DNA of 40,094 bases from Mesorhizobium sp. (GTDB lineage Bacteria > Pseudomonadota > Alphaproteobacteria > Rhizobiales > Rhizobiaceae), in NCBI RefSeq assembly GCF_024509055.1, contig NZ_JANINM010000241.1, positions 1-40,094 of the forward strand, in the 5' to 3' direction. Both the position numbers and the translations under genes were made by a program. Shown one piece after another: positions 36,807 to 40,094 of the stretch (within the stretch, counting starts at the first letter, position 1; every line of letters starts with the position of its first letter). The notes beneath the pieces are model-generated. The model searched no databases and was not told the origin of the DNA. It saw nothing but the letters and a program-made list of their open reading frames with translations.

Positions 36807-37196
36807 TTGGACAAGCTCGCCAACCCAGCCCCCGGCTTCCAGCGCAATCCCGACAAGGTAATCACCGTCGAACCCTATCACGGTACAGTCACGGTTCGCT
36901 CCGGCGACGCCGTAGTCGCCAGATCGGCCCGCGCCAAGGTTTTGTCGGAGGCGCCTTATGCCGCGGCGTTCTACATTCCCTTCGACGACATCGATTTCGG
37001 CAAGCTCGCGAGGACCAGCCACTCGACGCATTGCCCCTACAAGGGCGACGCCAGCTACTGGAGCGTCTCAAAGGCCGGCGAAGGCGGCGAGAACGCGATG
37101 TGGGCCTATGAGGCGCCATTCGACGAGATGGCCGAAATCCGTAACCACGGCGCGTTCTACACCAGCAAGGTCACGGTCGAAGCCACGCCGGACTGA
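36807..37196 (+). CDS. DUF427 family protein
   Basis: 129 residues. The DUF427 fold is clear: VEPYHGTVTVRSGDAVVARS, AAFYIPFDDIDF, STHCPYKGDASYWSV and WAYEAPFDEMAEI. I chose TTG 36807, with AAGGAG 8 nt upstream, because the resulting protein begins DKLANPAPGFQRNP as in relatives. An open frame back to 36723 adds 28 unrelated residues. Function unknown. Convergent with the deacetylase gene, 8 bases apart. Confidence 0.9.
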   Translation: MDKLANPAPGFQRNPDKVITVEPYHGTVTVRSGDAVVARSARAKVLSEAPYAAAFYIPFDDIDFGKLARTSHSTHCPYKGDASYWSVSKAGEGGENAMWAYEAPFDEMAEIRNHGAFYTSKVTVEATPD

Positions 37197-37204
37197 CTAC
37201 CGAT

Positions 37205-37942
37205 TCACTCGGTTGTGCCGTTGTTGCCGATGCCTTCCGCATCGTCGAGGCGTACGAAGGTCATGCCCTTCTGCTTCAGCGCCAGCAGGCCCTGGACGAC
37301 GCCCTCGCCAGCCGCATGGGTAGGCTGGTTGATGTGGGCGATGATGACATCGCCGTCCTTGGCGGCGGCGATGCGGCGGGTGGTTTCCTTCGCGCCAAGC
37401 AGCGAGCCGCCGTCGCCGTTGACCGAGAAGCCGGCGATCTTGAAGCCCAGCTTGCGGATCATGGCGATTGCCGACGGGCTGTATTCGGCGGTGGCGCCGC
37501 GAAACCATTTGGGCGCCGGGCCGCCTGCCTTGACGAGCGCGGCGGCGCCGGACTCGACTTCGGTCTGGACGGCTTCGGGGCTGCCGGCGCTGGCAATGCC
37601 GTAGATCTTGCGCGGCGTGTCGACTGCCGGAATGTGGCGGCCGCCATGGTTCTCCAGCTCGAACAGGTCGGGATGCGCCCGCATGATCTCGACGGAGGCA
37701 GGATTGCGCTTCAGCCAGATGCCGGTGACGAAGATGGTCGCGGGGATCTTGTTGTCGACGAGGGCGGACAATATGCGCGTATCGGTCTGCCCACCGCAGG
37801 CATCAAGCGTCACGGCGACGTGACCGGCGCCGCCCTGCGGCTTCAGGCGCAGCGTCGGCTCGACCAGCGTGGCGGCATTGCCAGTCGTCACAACCGAAGT
37901 CGTCAGCGCAAGCGCGCAAAGCAGTCTTTGAAACACATGCAT
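37205..37942 (-). CDS. Exported polysaccharide deacetylase-like protein with altered motif 1
   Basis: 245 residues from ATG 37942 (AGGA just upstream); a GTG seven codons earlier is possible. A signal peptide is visible (VFQRLLCALALTTSVVTTGNA). The NodB-like domain has motif 1 as TLDACGG instead of TFDDG, so one metal-binding Asp is missing, while motif 2 NHGGRH keeps two His four residues apart. Later WFRGATAEYSP and GDVIIAHINQP correspond to motifs 3 and 5. It may be a deacetylase subclass with different metal ligation or a binding protein. Confidence 0.82.
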   Translation of the reverse strand: MHVFQRLLCALALTTSVVTTGNAATLVEPTLRLKPQGGAGHVAVTLDACGGQTDTRILSALVDNKIPATIFVTGIWLKRNPASVEIMRAHPDLFELENHGGRHIPAVDTPRKIYGIASAGSPEAVQTEVESGAAALVKAGGPAPKWFRGATAEYSPSAIAMIRKLGFKIAGFSVNGDGGSLLGAKETTRRIAAAKDGDVIIAHINQPTHAAGEGVVQGLLALKQKGMTFVRLDDAEGIGNNGTTE

Positions 37943-38033
37943 TTCCTGTTCCAAACCGGCCACTAGAGCCGTCCAACGTAGTTTCGGCCAAGAAGACCGG
38001 CATCAAGGCGAAAATACGGGCACGCCCGCAATA

Positions 38034-39137
38034 TCAGGCCGCGCGCTCCGGAGTCGCCTCCGTCCGCGACAGTAGCTCCCGAACGGCATCGACCACCGCG
38101 TCCACTTCCAGGCGCCAGACGCAGCATGCCCTGCTCGGATTGGTCTTTCGGCAAAGGTCGCCGCCCACGCAATCGCAAGGCATGGATGGTCGCACGGTGA
38201 TGCTTGGCGCGCCGACAGGTCCCCAACGGATCGGATTCGTCAGGCCGAACAGGCCGACGACGGGCGTGCCGGCGGCCGCCGCCATGTGCATGGGCCCGCT
38301 CTCATTGCCGACGAACAGCCGCGCCTCCTTGAGCAGCGCCTGCAGCGTTTCAAGCGGGAGCGCGCCGACCAGATTGGCGATCAGCGACGACGCGCCGGCC
38401 ACGACCTCAGCGGCGATCTCGCGCTCGTCAGGGCCGCCGACCAAGGCGACGGGCAGCCCGATTTCGCTCGATATGCGATCGATCGCGGCCGCGAAGCGCT
38501 CGGGTTGCCAGCGCCGCCCTGGAAAGCTCGCGCCGGCATGCACGGCCACGAAGCCGTTCCGGCGAAGCCCCGACGTCTCCATCAGCGCCAGTACCTTCGC
38601 GGTCTCCTGCGGCATCGGCTGGATCGACGGGGTTCTAACCCTCAACTCCACGCCGAGCGCCTCGAGCGGCGAGAGATAGCGATAAAGATAATGCTGTTCG
38701 CCGTAACCGAGGGGCTTGGCTTTGACGTTGGCCGGCTGGCGCTCGTACCAGCGCAAGGGTTTTTCGGTTGGACTGAAGCCGACCCGGATCGGCGCGTTGA
38801 GCAGCCCGACGATGAAGCGCGACGTCTTCGAATCGGCAAGGTCGATGATCATGTCGAAATGGTCACGACGCAGCCGGCGCACCGTCGCGATGAACTCGCG
38901 TGCCCGCTGCAGCGTCGTGCCGCGCATGTTCGAACGCTTGAAGGCGATGACCTCGGAAGCGATGCCGTGGCCGGTGACGAATTTGGCGACGCCGGCCTCG
39001 CTGAGGAAAACGATCCTGACGCCCGGATATTCGAGCTGCAGATTCCTGGCTAGCGCCGAGGCAAGCACGATGTCGCCGATGAACTTCGTCTGCAGGATCA
39101 AGATCGATCGGACGGGAGCGTTCGATATCTGCGACAT
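38034..39137 (-). CDS. Family 9 glycosyltransferase (heptosyltransferase-like)
   Basis: 367-residue GT-B enzyme of the ADP-heptose:LPS heptosyltransferase family: N-terminal ILILQTKFIGDIVLASAL, VHAGASFPGRRWQPERFA, the donor-site VGNESGPMHMAAAAGTPVVGLFG, then NPIRWGP. The C-terminus holds five cysteines in CDCVGGDLCR and ACCVW, common in this group. Likely adds a core or surface sugar; a lipopolysaccharide role is plausible given the O-antigen locus nearby. ATG 39137. Confidence 0.9.
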   Translation of the reverse strand: MSQISNAPVRSILILQTKFIGDIVLASALARNLQLEYPGVRIVFLSEAGVAKFVTGHGIASEVIAFKRSNMRGTTLQRAREFIATVRRLRRDHFDMIIDLADSKTSRFIVGLLNAPIRVGFSPTEKPLRWYERQPANVKAKPLGYGEQHYLYRYLSPLEALGVELRVRTPSIQPMPQETAKVLALMETSGLRRNGFVAVHAGASFPGRRWQPERFAAAIDRISSEIGLPVALVGGPDEREIAAEVVAGASSLIANLVGALPLETLQALLKEARLFVGNESGPMHMAAAAGTPVVGLFGLTNPIRWGPVGAPSITVRPSMPCDCVGGDLCRKTNPSRACCVWRLEVDAVVDAVRELLSRTEATPERAA

Positions 39138-39270
39138 CTATTTCGGGTCACCGGCGGATTTGAGCTGCATGAAGCTCGGCGGCAACAATGTCGAAATACG
39201 AGCCGCCGCAAGCACGTTCGCGTGAGCTACCATACAAAACCACGCGCTCGCGGGCAACGAAGGCAGGGCG

Positions 39271-40094
<824 letters not shown>

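Overview
The window looks like the chromosome of an alphaproteobacterium of the order Hyphomicrobiales, most likely Mesorhizobium or a close relative. This rests on the high GC content, frequent GTG and TTG starts, a CysD/CysNC (NodPQ-type) pair, and the mix of rhizobial-style lipopolysaccharide genes with bioY and ppdK. The genus is an inference from gene content and protein resemblance; no database was searched.

Layout. (1) 1-2317, minus strand: sulfate activation genes cysD and cysN. cysN is cut by the left edge just where a fused APS kinase domain would begin. (2) 2722-8542: an O-antigen ligase, a sugar-nucleotide reductase/epimerase, an initiating phosphosugar transferase, a GT2 glycosyltransferase and a FlaA1/WbpM-type 4,6-dehydratase. 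The reductase, transferase and dehydratase resemble the Rhizobium etli set that makes and loads N-acetylquinovosamine. (3) 8447-12534: a three-gene cassette (TylF-like methyltransferase, two-domain methyltransferase/CmcI-like protein, GT2) lying between two direct repeats. Each repeat contains the 5' end of the dehydratase gene plus its upstream region. (4) 12788-14330: a two-gene ABC exporter (Wzm/Wzt). (5) 14524-19411: five overlapping genes for a 3-acetamido-3,6-dideoxyhexose (aminotransferase, fused acetyltransferase/3,4-ketoisomerase) together with a GtrB-GtrA-GtrII-like lipid-linked decoration set. (6) 19615-22572: two methyltransferases and a sulfotransferase-like protein. (7) 22631-31717, minus strand: rfbA-rfbC-rfbB-rfbD (dTDP-L-rhamnose), a 1554-residue protein with one sulfotransferase and three glycosyltransferase modules, and a terminal epimerase. 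All are closely spaced or overlapping, as in one operon. (8) 31880-40094: mostly ordinary chromosomal genes (bioY, an MBL-fold hydrolase, DUF1499, an acyl-CoA ligase, two small proteins, a divergent polysaccharide deacetylase, a family 9 glycosyltransferase and the C-terminal part of ppdK).

Taken together this is a surface polysaccharide (probably O-antigen) locus between housekeeping genes. RfbA and RfbB supply dTDP-4-keto-6-deoxyglucose both to rhamnose synthesis and to the aminotransferase/FdtD branch. The dehydratase and reductase supply a UDP-linked 6-deoxy-amino sugar for chain initiation. Glycosyltransferases build the chain, Wzm/Wzt export it, and the ligase joins it to the lipid A-core. 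The methyltransferases, sulfotransferases (fed by PAPS from CysDNC) and the Gtr-like module probably decorate it. The middle part (about 8.7-28 kb) reads as more AT-rich than its flanks, as expected for a horizontally shuffled O-antigen region. I saw no tRNA, rRNA, CRISPR array or intact insertion sequence.
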